The translations under genes were made by a program, and so were the position numbers. From NCBI RefSeq assembly GCF_002005225.1, contig NZ_CP019724.1, forward strand, positions 1,922,001 through 1,986,000: a stretch of 64,000 bases of DNA, read 5' to 3'. Shown here in pieces: positions 8,643 through 17,607 of the stretch (its first letter is position 1; each line of letters starts with the position of its first letter). Under the pieces are notes generated by a model. It saw only the letters and a program-made list of their open reading frames with translations, searched no databases and was not told the origin of the DNA. This stretch comes from Streptomyces pactum (GTDB lineage: Bacteria > Actinomycetota > Actinomycetes > Streptomycetales > Streptomycetaceae).

Positions 8643-9089
8643 TCACCCGTCTGTCTTCATCAGGAGTTCGGCCCAGACCTCCTTGCCCCACGGGCTCCTG
8701 TGCGGGCCGTGCAGGTCATAGCCCCAGCGGTCGGCGATGCCATCGATCAGGAGCAGGCCACGCCCTGACTCGTCGTCCTCGCCGGCCCGGCCGAGGACCG
8801 GCAGGCGGTATGGCGCCCGGTCCACCACCCCGGCCCGTACCCGTGCCGCGCTCGGCCGCCCGACGATCAGACGGATCGATCGGCACGGCGTGTGCGTGAC
8901 GGCGTTCGCAATCAGCTCCGACATGATCAGCGCGGTGACCTCGGCGAGGTCGTCGAGGTGCCATGCACCGAGGGCGTCACGAACGAGCGTCCGGCCGGCT
9001 TCGGCAGTGGACGGCTCGCACGGGAAGGTCTGGCTGTAGGCGGGATGCCCGGTGGCAGCGGATTGCATGAGCGTGATCAGACTCGTCAT
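8643..9089 (-). CDS. ATP-binding protein, anti-sigma/SpoIIAB-like histidine-kinase fold
   Basis: This 148-residue protein starts MTSLITLMQSAATG. The central IMSELIANAVTHTP is the N-box and GRGLLLIDGIADRWGY the G-box of the HATPase_c_2 family found in small Streptomyces regulators. Such proteins bind ATP and typically act on anti-anti-sigma or XRE/DUF397 partners. The start at 9089 is preceded by GAGGG. It is divergent from the XRE/TPR regulator at 9330 and upstream of the FxLD precursor. A regulatory role for the cluster is inferred from position. Confidence 0.85.
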   Translation of the reverse strand: MTSLITLMQSAATGHPAYSQTFPCEPSTAEAGRTLVRDALGAWHLDDLAEVTALIMSELIANAVTHTPCRSIRLIVGRPSAARVRAGVVDRAPYRLPVLGRAGEDDESGRGLLLIDGIADRWGYDLHGPHRSPWGKEVWAELLMKTDG

Positions 9090-9329
9090 CGGGGTTGAGC
9101 CCTCGCGTCGTCTCGGTGTCCGGCCCACTCCTGAGAAGCCGCGAGGAGGAGGCCGGACGGTCAACAGCCGCTCGCTCCGGAGGAGAGGGCGAGCAGCCAC
9201 CAACCAGACAACTCGCTTCTGGGGCCTGGTGGTTAGGGCGATTCGCCGTCCACTCCGAGGAAAGGCCTAGGATGATTTGACTTTCCCTTTACCTGGTGGA
9301 TGAGGGGGCGTCAGAGCTACCGTTCGGGC

Positions 9330-10616
9330 ATGGACACCACGCGCAACGCCGTTCTCGAGGCGTGGATGGCCGAACACGGCTACAGCTCCAACAGCCTCGC
9401 CGACGCCGTGAACGGGGCCCTCGAGCGGCTGACCGGCCGGCCTGGCGGACTCGACGGCTCGTCGGTCCGAGCCTGGAAGGCGGGCCGTGTCATGTGGCCC
9501 AAATCAGCCACCCGCAAGGCGATCGAGGACGTCAGCGGCCTGCCCGCCGTCGCTCTGGGGTTCGTGCCACGGGGCCGGCCTTCGTCCACCCCCTCCCCAC
9601 CGCAGCAGGAGGACCCCGACATGAAGCGCCGCACCCTCGTCGGCGGCATCGCTGCTGCCGCCGCAGCAGCAGCGGCCGCGCCAGGCGCCGCAGGGCCCCG
9701 CCGCATCGGCATGAGCGACGTGGACCGCCTGAACAAGCGCTTCGCCGAGATCATCGCCAGCGACCACCGACACGGCGGACAGCTCGGCATCGAACAGCGG
9801 GCGGCCGCGCTCGCCGACGAGGCTCTGAACCTGCAGAACGCCGGCAGTGCCACCCAGCGCGTACGCAGCAACCTCTACGCCTCCGCGGCGGCGTTCCGCT
9901 CGTCGGCGATGTGGGCCGCCATCGACGGCCGCCGCTACGACGTCGCCAAGGCGCACATGCGTGAGGCTCAGGCCCTCGCCGAGATGTCCGGTGACCAGGC
10001 CATCAAGTTCCGTATCTGGAGCCACACGGGCACCATGTACCGCCACATGGGCCGGCCCGCCGACGCGTTCGCCGCCAACGACGTCGCCCGCAACCTGTAC
10101 ATCACGCGCCGCGACCCGATGTTCGCTTCCCTCGGCATGGCCCGGCATGCGGCGATCCACGGCGCGGCGCACGACCGCACCGGCACCCGCCGTGCGTTCG
10201 ACCAGGCGCAGGAAGCCATGCTGCGTGCCGACCCCGGCGACTACCGGCCCGTATGGCTGCTCGCCTTCTACGACCAGGCCGAGCTGCACTCCCTGGCCCT
10301 GTCCGCCCATCTGGCACTCGGCGACTACTCGACCGCCGAGTACCACGCCCACCGCTGCCTCTCCGCCCTGCGGCCGCACATGGTCCGGTCCCGGTCCATC
10401 ACCACGACCCGTCTCGCGCACGCCCAGCTCGCACAGGGTGCAGCCGACGCCGCCACGAGCACCGCGATGAAGGTCCCCGCCGACGCCGCCACCCGGCACG
10501 CCCGGGTGACGCGCATGCTGCAGGAGTTCGGGGCCGCGCTGCGCGCCACCGCGCCCCGCAGCTCCACCGTGCAGACCTGGACCGAGCACACCGCCTCCTG
10601 GAGGATGGCCGCATGA
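9330..10616 (+). CDS. Helix-turn-helix regulator with TPR-like C-terminus
   Basis: The 428-residue protein starts MDTTRNAVLEAW. Residues 1-75 form an XRE-like helical DNA-binding region (SSNSLADAVNGAL, SSVRAWKAGRVMW). A short hydrophobic Ala-rich segment preceded by KRR follows at about 109-125 and may be a linker or membrane contact. Residues 140-428 are TPR-like helices (AKAHMREAQALAEM, MYRHMGRPADAFAAND, AHLALGDYSTAEYHAHRCL). This architecture is common among Streptomyces regulators that sense small molecules or peptides. It is divergent from the ATP-binding protein and overlaps the following acetyltransferase gene by ATGA. Control of the FxLD cluster is inference. Confidence 0.8.
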   Translation: MDTTRNAVLEAWMAEHGYSSNSLADAVNGALERLTGRPGGLDGSSVRAWKAGRVMWPKSATRKAIEDVSGLPAVALGFVPRGRPSSTPSPPQQEDPDMKRRTLVGGIAAAAAAAAAAPGAAGPRRIGMSDVDRLNKRFAEIIASDHRHGGQLGIEQRAAALADEALNLQNAGSATQRVRSNLYASAAAFRSSAMWAAIDGRRYDVAKAHMREAQALAEMSGDQAIKFRIWSHTGTMYRHMGRPADAFAANDVARNLYITRRDPMFASLGMARHAAIHGAAHDRTGTRRAFDQAQEAMLRADPGDYRPVWLLAFYDQAELHSLALSAHLALGDYSTAEYHAHRCLSALRPHMVRSRSITTTRLAHAQLAQGAADAATSTAMKVPADAATRHARVTRMLQEFGAALRATAPRSSTVQTWTEHTASWRMAA

Positions 10617-11152
10617 CCACGGCGCCCGCCATCGAACTGCGCACGTTCACCACCCTCGACACCGCCCGCGGCGACCTCCTCGACGTCTACGCCGACGTGC
10701 GCGCCCCGCTTCTCCACCTGCCCAATTACGCGGTCACCGCCTTCGGCGAGCGCCTGGACCGGCACGGCGGCGAGCCGGGATTCACCGCAGTCCTCGCCTA
10801 CGCGGACGAGCATCCGGTCGGATACGCCTACGCCAACACCATCGAGCACGGCGACCGCTACTGGCAGCGCACCAGCCCGGCGCCTGCGGCCCCATACGCC
10901 GAGCGCCCGGCCGTGGCTCTGAAGGAGATCGGCGTCCGGCCGGCGTGGCGGAAGACCGGCACTGCCCGGCGTATCCACGACGCCCTCCTCGCCACGCGCG
11001 ACGAACCGTTCGTCACGCTGATGGTCAACCCGGCCGCCGGGGACGGAAAGGTCCACGCTCTCTACCGGTCGTGGGGGTACGAGGACATCGGACAGAGCCA
11101 GCCGTCACCGGCGTCGCCGGTCCTGACTGTGATGGTCCGTGCCGTGCGCTGA
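10613..11152 (+). CDS. GNAT-family N-acetyltransferase
   Basis: This 179-residue protein has the GNAT layout: VLAYADEHPVGYAYANT as beta strands, LKEIGVRPAWRKTGTARRIHDALLA as motif A (acetyl-CoA pyrophosphate loop, with KTGTAR in place of the usual Q/RxxGxG/A), and LYRSWGYEDIG near the C-terminus. It is translationally coupled to the upstream regulator through a four-base overlap. The substrate is unknown; acetylation of the lanthipeptide or self-protection is possible but not supported by anything beyond location. The gene ends 70 bp before CRISPR array 2. Confidence 0.85.
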   Translation: MTTAPAIELRTFTTLDTARGDLLDVYADVRAPLLHLPNYAVTAFGERLDRHGGEPGFTAVLAYADEHPVGYAYANTIEHGDRYWQRTSPAPAAPYAERPAVALKEIGVRPAWRKTGTARRIHDALLATRDEPFVTLMVNPAAGDGKVHALYRSWGYEDIGQSQPSPASPVLTVMVRAVR

Positions 11153-11222
11153 CCGGGGCGCGGGGCACGGCAGAACGCTGCTGCGCGACGGCGTCAGCAG
11201 TTGAGCGCCTCGTCGCCATGAG

Positions 11223-12225
11223 ACGGCAACCCTGCGGGTGCGGGGAGCAGATGGCTGGCCTCCAGCGCGACGCCGACGACCGGGGGCCATCCCTGCGGGT
11301 GCAGGGAGCAGTTCGGCGCTCACGGGCGCACGTCCTTGCCGCTGGGACCATCCCCGCGGGTGCGAGGAGCAGGCCAGGCCCGTACGTGCTGGGGGCCGTG
11401 AGCGGGACCATCCCCGCGGGTGCGGGGAGCAGGTGGCGCGCTGGTCGGTGGTGATGGGGGCCGCGGGACCATCCCCGCGGGTGCGGGGAGCAGGCGTCCC
11501 CGTCGCCGGACCGGCGCGCCTGGTGGGGACCATCCCCGCGGGTGCGGGGAGCAGTAGCCCTCCGGGGCTGGTCGGCCGTACTACGTGGGACCATCCCCGC
11601 GGGTGCGGGGAGCAGCGGTACAGCGTGAAGCTGGTGGAGCGGCCTCGGGGACCATCCCCGCGGGTGCGGGGAGCAGGTCGTAGCCCGGTCGATTCGTGAC
11701 GCGGTGCCGGGACCATCCCCGCGGGTGCGGGGAGCAGGTCGGCATCGGCGTGGACGAGGTGACCGGCGAGGGACCATCCCCGCGGGTGCGGGGAGCAGTG
11801 GGTGAGAGGGATAGCAGAACGCGCCGGAGGTGGACCATCCCCGCGGGTGCGGGGAGCAGAAGTTCATGTGGGAGTCCGTCCTCAAGCCGCTGGGACCATC
11901 CCCGCGGGTGCGGGGAGCAGTCCCTTTCGTGGATTACCCCATCGTCCCGAAGGGGACCATCCCCGCGGGTGCGGGGAGCAGGGCACATCGGAAAGCTGAA
12001 CATCAAGGCGACCGGGACCATCCCCGCGGGTGCGGGGAGCAGACTCAAGGCGGCGGGGGTGACCCCGCCGGGGGGGGACCATCCCCGCGGGTGCGGGGAG
12101 CAGGGATCCGCCAACTCCGGCCAGGCCCACCGATGGGGACCATCCCCGCGGGTGCGGGGAGCAGGTGGACGCCGGGTACATCACGGTGAACCCGCTGGGA
12201 CCATCCCCGCGGGTGCGGGGAGCAG
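11223..12225 (-). CRISPR. CRISPR array 2, type I-E, 17 repeats and 16 spacers
   Basis: Repeats start at 11223, 11284, 11345, 11405, 11466, 11527, 11588, 11649, 11710, 11771, 11832, 11893, 11954, 12015, 12076, 12137 and 12198, each 28 bp. Spacers are 33 bp except 11373-11404 (32 bp). The three leftmost repeats are degenerate, marking the leader-distal end; the leader lies on the right (12226-12300), so transcription is leftward. All intact repeats carry the CCATCC allele. I saw no spacer that matches the rest of the window by eye. Confidence 0.97.
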
Positions 12226-12300
12226 ACTGTTCGACCTGCGAGTTTATGACCGCCGAAGCGTGTTCTCAGGGACTTTAAGGGATTCCGGCAAATGAGGCAT
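12226..12300 (-). promoter_or_regulatory. CRISPR leader of array 2
   Basis: The 75-bp copy of the shared leader begins ACTGTTCGACCTGCGAGTTT beside the last repeat and ends GATTCCGGCAAATGAGGCAT. Only the two end blocks and a central ACTTT are strongly conserved relative to the other three leaders; the rest has drifted. It is upstream of the array in the transcribed (minus) orientation. Confidence 0.8.
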
Positions 12301-12554
12301 TGCAGCCGATTACGTACTGGGGTCGAGCGGGCTGCGTCCTACGTCAACCTCGCACTGATCCGTGTCCCGAAGGAACGGTGATGACACGACAACCTCCTCT
12401 ACTCCCATTCTCGCCCAGGACGGCCGCTCCCACCTGTAGGGCCTGTCCTTCTGGCTCAACACCGAGCCCTAGGTGGTTATCCACAGGGCGCCCTGCGTTG
12501 TCTTCACCGAGTGAGACGATCTCTGCCTGACTGAGCGAGACATGGAGTATCGGA

Positions 12555-12968
12555 GTGTCACTACCAGACACGTTGAAGCCCTTGGACGCGTCCCTGGATT
12601 CGACGGACCGTGCCCAGGTCATGGCAGCCGCCTGGGAAGCCTTCGCCGTGGCCGAACAGGTGGCGGACGCTGTCGCTTTTGAGGAAGTCGGCGACGAGCT
12701 CCAGGCCCTGATGGCCGCGCAGGCGAGTGCGGCCGGCCGGAGCCTCCTGCCGCTGCCTGGGCTCGGTCGCCCCGTCGACGTGCCGCCCCTGTCGCCTGGT
12801 GCCGAAGGGCTCGCCCCATACGTGGAGCTACTGCGCCACGTCCAGGCGGCCCTCGAGCATACGGCTGCCGAGCCGGGGACGGAAGAAGGCGGCCGAGCGG
12901 CGGTGCGGGAGGCTGCTGACAAAGCTGCAACCGCCGCCGGGGCGCTCCTCGCTACCCGGGAGCGATAG
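12555..12968 (+). CDS. Small helical hypothetical protein between CRISPR arrays
   Basis: The frame encodes 137 residues from a GTG at 12555 (MSLPDTLKPLDASLDS when read as Met), with GGAG seven bases upstream. It is acidic and Ala-rich, with long helices (AQVMAAAWEAFAVAEQVADAVAFEE and a C-terminal AADKAATAAGALLATRER). It has no motif that I recognise. The stop is two bases before the next ATG, so the two genes form an operon. The similar composition suggests that the two products work together; function is unknown. Confidence 0.65.
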   Translation: MSLPDTLKPLDASLDSTDRAQVMAAAWEAFAVAEQVADAVAFEEVGDELQALMAAQASAAGRSLLPLPGLGRPVDVPPLSPGAEGLAPYVELLRHVQAALEHTAAEPGTEEGGRAAVREAADKAATAAGALLATRER

Positions 12969-12970
12969 GC

Positions 12971-14636
12971 ATGCCCACCACGCTGAGAGAGCTGAGCGAG
13001 ACCGCCAGCCGCAACCTGCGCGAGGTCATCTCCGACACCCTCATGCCGGACGATGCCCGAGAACAGTCCGTCGTGGTCCGACAGCTGACCAACCTGGTCA
13101 GGCACCTGCAGACCGCACTGGAGAGCGCCGGGGAGCGGCCCCGGCGGGCGAACCCCGGGCCCGCCACCCATCTGGCCACCGCCCAGAGCGCTCTGCGCCG
13201 CGCGGCCGGACGATTGCCCGCCCTCGACGACGAGGTTGCCGCCCTGCACCACGGCACTCCGCTGGCCCGTGCGGTCCAGGCGGCGGCCGCCGTACAGGAC
13301 CTCATCGCCAGCCATCGCGGGCGGGACGGCATCCCGGTGACGCCGTACGCCCTGGCGTTCACCGAACGCCCCGCCCGGTCCTACCTGGTGCACTGCTCGG
13401 CGGACCTGGCCTGGGGAGCGGCCCGAGTGGCTCACGCGTTGGGCGAGGCCGTCACCAACGAGGGCACCGCGGTGCAGCTGTACGTCGCGCGCGGAAGCCT
13501 CGACCAAGCCTCGGTGTTCGGCCGCACCGCCGGCGGACAGATGAACCGGGCTACTGAGGCGTTCCCGCATGTGCCGCCGCTCGATCCCCGCCCGGCTCTG
13601 CCCACCGATGCTCCCGAGAGCATCACCGCGCATCTCGCCGACGACTGCGAGCGCCTGTCCCGGGTTGCCTTCGAGGCCCTGCACGGCCGCGGCGAGTCCG
13701 GCTTGAGCGGGTCCGACGTGCAGCAACTGACTCGATGGCGGGCGATGAGTGACCTGCTGTCCGGCCGTATCCTGCTGCACGTCGCCACGTCCGTCGATCC
13801 GCACACCGCCGAGCCGCTGCGGGAGGCCGCCGGCCGGCTGCGGGAGACGGCACAGGCCTGGCAAGAGAGCGCGGCGCAGTGGCACCGGGTCGTCGATCTC
13901 TCCGACCCTCGCGTCCACCCGAAGCTGCCGCTGCCCAGCTACCACCTCGCGCGCAGCGGTCAGTTCACACACCTGCCCAAGACGCCTCCGCACCCCGCCC
14001 TGCTCACCGCGCACTCGCATACGACACGCCTCGGTCAGCTGCTCTACGGCATGGCCTGGAACCCGGAGACACCAGGGCGCCCGGTCCAGCGCGACACCCG
14101 GGAGGTGCTTGCCGACGCCGGAGGCCTCGCGGAGCTGACGCACACGATGTACCGGGTGGCAGCTTGCCGCGGCCATGCCCTCCGTCGTCAGGCGGATCGA
14201 ATCCACTCTGGTGACCGACAACGTGGATCACCGTCCTCCGGAGGCCGTGCATCGCTTCTACCCGCTGCCCAGCCACCAGACGAGACGCCTCGTAGAGCGC
14301 TACGAGCCCGCCGTGAGGGCCGAGCAGGCAGCCGCCGCCAGCATCCTGCGCACGGCTGCCCGTACGGGCATGGACACCGCGCGCGCCCGGCTGGACGCGG
14401 CCGCCCACAGACAGATCCGGTCCGGTCAGCCGTGGCTGCCCGTCGACGTGGCGGCGGAACAGCAGTCGGGGCCCACGCTCCCCGCGGCCTCGACTGCCCG
14501 CCCCAGTGCTGCGGCGGCGCGCAGCCGGTCGACAACCGGCACCCGTTCCCCGAGCACGAAGCCCACGACGTCCGGTCCTGTCACCGCCCACCGGTCCGGC
14601 GACGGCATCGAGCACCGCCCCGGTCGCAGCAGATAG
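12971..14636 (+). pseudogene. Large helical hypothetical protein, interrupted by a frameshift near 14160
   Basis: Frame 2 codes convincingly from ATG 12971 to about 14158 (MPTTLRELSETASRNLREV to THTMYRVA), then turns into Arg/Gly-rich nonsense up to a stop at 14794. Good coding character resumes in another frame from about 14160 (QLAAAMPSVVRRIESTLV, VERYEPAVRAEQAAAAS) and stops at 14636. Joined, the product would have about 555 residues: mostly helical, without a signal peptide or known domain, and with a Ser/Thr-rich tail. The break is equivalent to one extra or two missing bases near GTGGCAGCTT. It is either a real pseudogene or a sequencing error. It is paired with the upstream 137-residue gene. 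Confidence 0.6.
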
Positions 14637-15036
14637 CCCCGGGAAAGGTGAGGTGCTTCACAGCGCCCAAGACATTCCTCACGGTGCGCCACCCGGCCGG
14701 GCAGCCGCCCTCTTCACCCGCAAACCCTCAAGAGGAAAGTGACCACTCCGATGTTGAGGAAGTGGCCGCCCCGGGCGACCGCCCGGCCGGGTAACTCTGC
14801 GCAATGGCAGCCAACTCCCATTGCGGGAACGATGGGTTGACGGTCGGTGCGGTTTCTCATCCGGGCCGCTAAGTGACTGTTTGAGTACCAAAGCACCTGA
14901 CCGTCGCGGGGTGTTGTTTCAGGCGGCGGCAGGCCTCTGCGTTGCTTGGACAGGTTCACCAGGTCACCTGAAAGCGGAAACACAACTGCCACTTTCCGCA
15001 CTTGAGTGATCAGTGACCCGACCATCACCTAGAGTC
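14637..15036. other. Intergenic region upstream of the secreted protease
   Basis: No convincing gene was seen here. Up to 14794 the region only holds the out-of-frame tail of the preceding frameshifted gene. It is somewhat richer in A/T than its neighbours from 14800 onward. A TAGAGT at 15030-15035 could be a -10 element for the protease gene, with the hairpin at 15037-15061 falling at the start of the transcript; no well-spaced -35 was evident. Confidence 0.4.
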
Positions 15037-15061
15037 ACACCAGTGCAATCCGCACTGGTGT
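15037..15061 (+). promoter_or_regulatory. Perfect inverted repeat upstream of the S1 protease gene
   Basis: ACACCAGTGC (15037-15046) and GCACTGGTGT (15052-15061) form perfect 10-bp arms around a five-base loop. It lies just after a possible -10 element and 33 bp before the GTG start of the protease. It could be a repressor operator or an mRNA-stabilising 5' hairpin. Confidence 0.5.
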
Positions 15062-15093
15062 TCCACTGGCTTCAATCGGCCTTGGAGGCTGCC

Positions 15094-16203
15094 GTGAATC
15101 ATCACTGGCAGAAGTTCTTACAGGTCCCCGTCGTTGCGCTTCTGGCAACGGTAGCTGCAACTACGCCGGCATCCGCTGAGGATGGTCCCGCGCCGCTCAC
15201 CAGTCCGACGCGGGCGGCGGCGCTTGTGGCCGAGCTCGGCGGCCACCGCACCGGAGGCGTGTACTACGAGGATGGGCGTCTCGTCGTAGCGGTTACTGAT
15301 CAAGCGGCAGCCCGAACGGTCCGGAATGCGGGCGGTGCTGCGAAGGTTGTGACCCGCAGCGCAGATGAGTTGGCATCCATCCACGACAAGCTCGACCAAC
15401 TGGGAAACATCCCAAATACGGCATGGGGTGTTGAAGCCGCCACCAACCAGGTGAACGTCGAGATCTTCGACGGTGCACCTTCTGATGCTCGTTCCCGAAT
15501 CGAGAAGATTGCGGCTGCCCACCCGGGCGCCGTAGAGATCAGCCGGATCAACAGCAGGTTGGTGTTCAAGGAACGGCTCCTCGGAGCCGTCGGCATCACA
15601 TCCGATGGATGGCTGTGTTCTGCCGGGTTCAACGCCAAGAACTCGTCGGGGGCAATCTACGTACTCACCGCCGGTCACTGCGTGCCGGGTACCGGCAACA
15701 TCTGGTACATGAACTGGAACAACGAGAGGATCGGCGTCCAAAACGCCTACGCCAACGGCTACGGCACCAGCGGCTGGTGCGATGGTGTAGACCGCGGCTG
15801 CGACTGGGCCACCATCCGGGCAGACGGTTCCACGATCAAGCCGGTCGAGGGTGTCCGATACTTCAACGGCACCGTCAAGGACATCACCACCTCCCGATTC
15901 GCGGCTGAACGGGAGGACTCAGACCGGATCGGCACCATGAGTGAGGACACGACAGGGTTCATCACGAAGACAAGCGTGACCGTCAACATCAGCGGCAAAA
16001 CCATGCACGGCATGTACGAGTCAAACCACTGCGCCCTAGGAGGCGACAGCGGTGGGCCGCTCTTCCACGGATCGACGGCTCTGGGCCTGCTCTCAGGGGG
16101 CACTGCCGAGACGACCTGCAACTCCTCGTCTTCCGGCGAGTACCGCAACTACTACACGAGGGTGCAGACGGTAGTGAACGAACGCGGCCTCCGCATCTAC
16201 TGA
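15094..16203 (+). CDS. Secreted S1-family serine protease (streptogrisin/alpha-lytic type)
   Basis: The 369-residue preproprotein starts at GTG 15094, with GGAGG six bases upstream. Residues 1-29 are a signal peptide (VPVVALLATVAATTPASA). A prosegment of about 135 residues follows, and then the chymotrypsin-like domain with the complete triad: His195 in VLTAGHC, Asp237 in CDWATIR and Ser319 in GGDSGGP. Cysteines occur in the positions expected for the disulfides of this family. It is exported and probably self-processed. It stands alone between CRISPR arrays 2 and 3; a role in trimming the FxLD lanthipeptide leader outside the cell is conceivable but untested. Confidence 0.92.
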   Translation: MNHHWQKFLQVPVVALLATVAATTPASAEDGPAPLTSPTRAAALVAELGGHRTGGVYYEDGRLVVAVTDQAAARTVRNAGGAAKVVTRSADELASIHDKLDQLGNIPNTAWGVEAATNQVNVEIFDGAPSDARSRIEKIAAAHPGAVEISRINSRLVFKERLLGAVGITSDGWLCSAGFNAKNSSGAIYVLTAGHCVPGTGNIWYMNWNNERIGVQNAYANGYGTSGWCDGVDRGCDWATIRADGSTIKPVEGVRYFNGTVKDITTSRFAAEREDSDRIGTMSEDTTGFITKTSVTVNISGKTMHGMYESNHCALGGDSGGPLFHGSTALGLLSGGTAETTCNSSSSGEYRNYYTRVQTVVNERGLRIY

Positions 16204-16305
16204 CGCTATGCCTCAGCGGACCGTCTCCGCTGGAGAACCTATCGTGCACCAACTGCGTCAGAGGTACGAGCCGTCGCCACTCTGCAGTTCTCTCTGGAGG
16301 TCACC

Positions 16306-17202
16306 ATGCGCATCAAGGCCATGCACTCTGTCGGCTTGTTGACCACGGTGACTGTCGTCGGGCTGACCGTCTCCGCTTGTGGCAGTCAGTCGGACGAAAA
16401 GGCTGAGGCCGATGCAAAAGCGGTGTCGCACCGCGCCGAGCAAGTAGCCGCAGCCTGGGATGGGTCAACCGCAGCCGACAAGTGGCGTGCTGGTTACTAC
16501 CCGATGGGTGATGTGGTTCAGTTGCCCCATGGTGGTCTGCGCAGCAAAGTTGATGAGCAGGCATATAAGGACCGCAGCTTTGTTCTGCGAGGCAAGTTGC
16601 CCACCGACTGGCCAAAAAGTGGCCGGGTGAATTGGGCTGGCGATGAGTCGCTCACTCGCCCCCTGTCGGGGGCGGAGGAGTCGTACAGGTCCCTGTCTGG
16701 GGGGCTCGCCGACGGCGAGACCGGCCTCACGGTGACTGGCGCGAAGCTGGGCACCATGACGCTGGCCACCAGCCGCGGACCGGCGACCGTCCCCGCCTGG
16801 CTTTTCACTCTTGATGGCTACACCTCCCCCCTCAAGAGGGCAGCTGCCGACCCATCGCAGCTCCCCCCGTCACCGATCGGCCGAGCGCGTGACATCCCCG
16901 TACGGCAACTGAATGGGCTGGTCGACATTGCCGAGGACGGGCGATCAGTCACTGTGATCGCTCTCCGTGGTGTCTGTCACGACGGGGCGACGGTGGAGGC
17001 CCTGGAAACCGTCCGCAGTGTGGTCCTATCGTCCTCCGTCAAGCAGCAGAAGGACAATGAGAAGTGCACGAAACAGGCTAGGTTGCGACAAGTTTCGGTA
17101 GAACTTGAGCACCCCTTGGGGGACCGTATTCTGTTGGACGCGAAGTCGGGCCAGCCGGTTCCTTACAAACCGCCGTATGGACCCTCACCAAGCTGGAGCT
17201 GA
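16306..17202 (+). CDS. Secreted lipoprotein of unknown function
   Basis: The 298-residue protein starts MRIKAMHSVG after a good TGGAGGT site. It has a lipoprotein signal peptide with the lipobox LTVSAC, so Cys25 or so should be acylated and the mature protein anchored outside the membrane. The rest is a soluble domain with no motif that I recognise (WRAGYYPMGD, GRVNWAGDESL, VTVIALRGVCHDGATVEALE). The codon usage is slightly less GC-biased than in neighbouring genes. It may be co-regulated with the protease located 100 bp upstream. Confidence 0.8.
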   Translation: MRIKAMHSVGLLTTVTVVGLTVSACGSQSDEKAEADAKAVSHRAEQVAAAWDGSTAADKWRAGYYPMGDVVQLPHGGLRSKVDEQAYKDRSFVLRGKLPTDWPKSGRVNWAGDESLTRPLSGAEESYRSLSGGLADGETGLTVTGAKLGTMTLATSRGPATVPAWLFTLDGYTSPLKRAAADPSQLPPSPIGRARDIPVRQLNGLVDIAEDGRSVTVIALRGVCHDGATVEALETVRSVVLSSSVKQQKDNEKCTKQARLRQVSVELEHPLGDRILLDAKSGQPVPYKPPYGPSPSWS

Positions 17203-17390
17203 ATTTCTCGAAGTCGTCCATCTCCTGCGCCGTCCACCGTGGCGGCCTTGCCTCATGCGACATGACGTCTCCCCTATTCTCCTTCGGGTTGCTGCACAAC
17301 AACACGCCTGCGGGCAGGTCTGCTGATCCGTAGTCTCCGCCGGGCGGGCACGGGTCTCCGCCCGCTCCCAACCGTTGTCAGGAGGACCTC

Positions 17391-17588
17391 ATGCCGCTCC
17401 CGCCCACGGGCTGGTACAAGAGCAGCTACAGCACCGACTTCGAGGAAGCCTGCGTGGAGGCCTGCGTTGCCGCGGTTGGCGCCGGCGTACTGGTCCGTGA
17501 CGCCAAGGACCGCGATCGCCGCCCCTTTCCCGTCTCTGCCCCCGCATGGAGCAGCTTCTTGAGCGCGCTGCGCCCCGACGGCGTCTGA
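17391..17588 (+). CDS. DUF397-domain protein
   Basis: This 65-residue protein starts MPLPPTGWYKSSYS, after AGGAGG. The motifs WYKSSYS, CVEACV and VLVRDAKDRDRRPFPVSAPAW are those of DUF397, small proteins usually paired with an XRE regulator in Streptomyces. No intact XRE partner is adjacent, so this is an orphan or works with a remote one. The stop lies only 19 bp before the leader-distal repeat of CRISPR array 3. Confidence 0.9.
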   Translation: MPLPPTGWYKSSYSTDFEEACVEACVAAVGAGVLVRDAKDRDRRPFPVSAPAWSSFLSALRPDGV

Positions 17589-17607
17589 CCAGACAGCCCT
17601 CGTCGCG

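Noticed and set aside
11223..12225. Several 100-200-codon frames with repeated TIPAGAGS or DHPRGCGEQ strings
   Set aside because: They are translations of CRISPR repeats and spacers, as are those at 17608-18245 and 28037-28985.
17078..17263. Minus-strand ORF starting MSHEARPPRWTAQEMDDFEKF, preceded by GGGGAG
   Set aside because: It has a fair start but overlaps the end of the lipoprotein gene by 125 bp and loses protein character after about 25 codons. At most it is a remnant.
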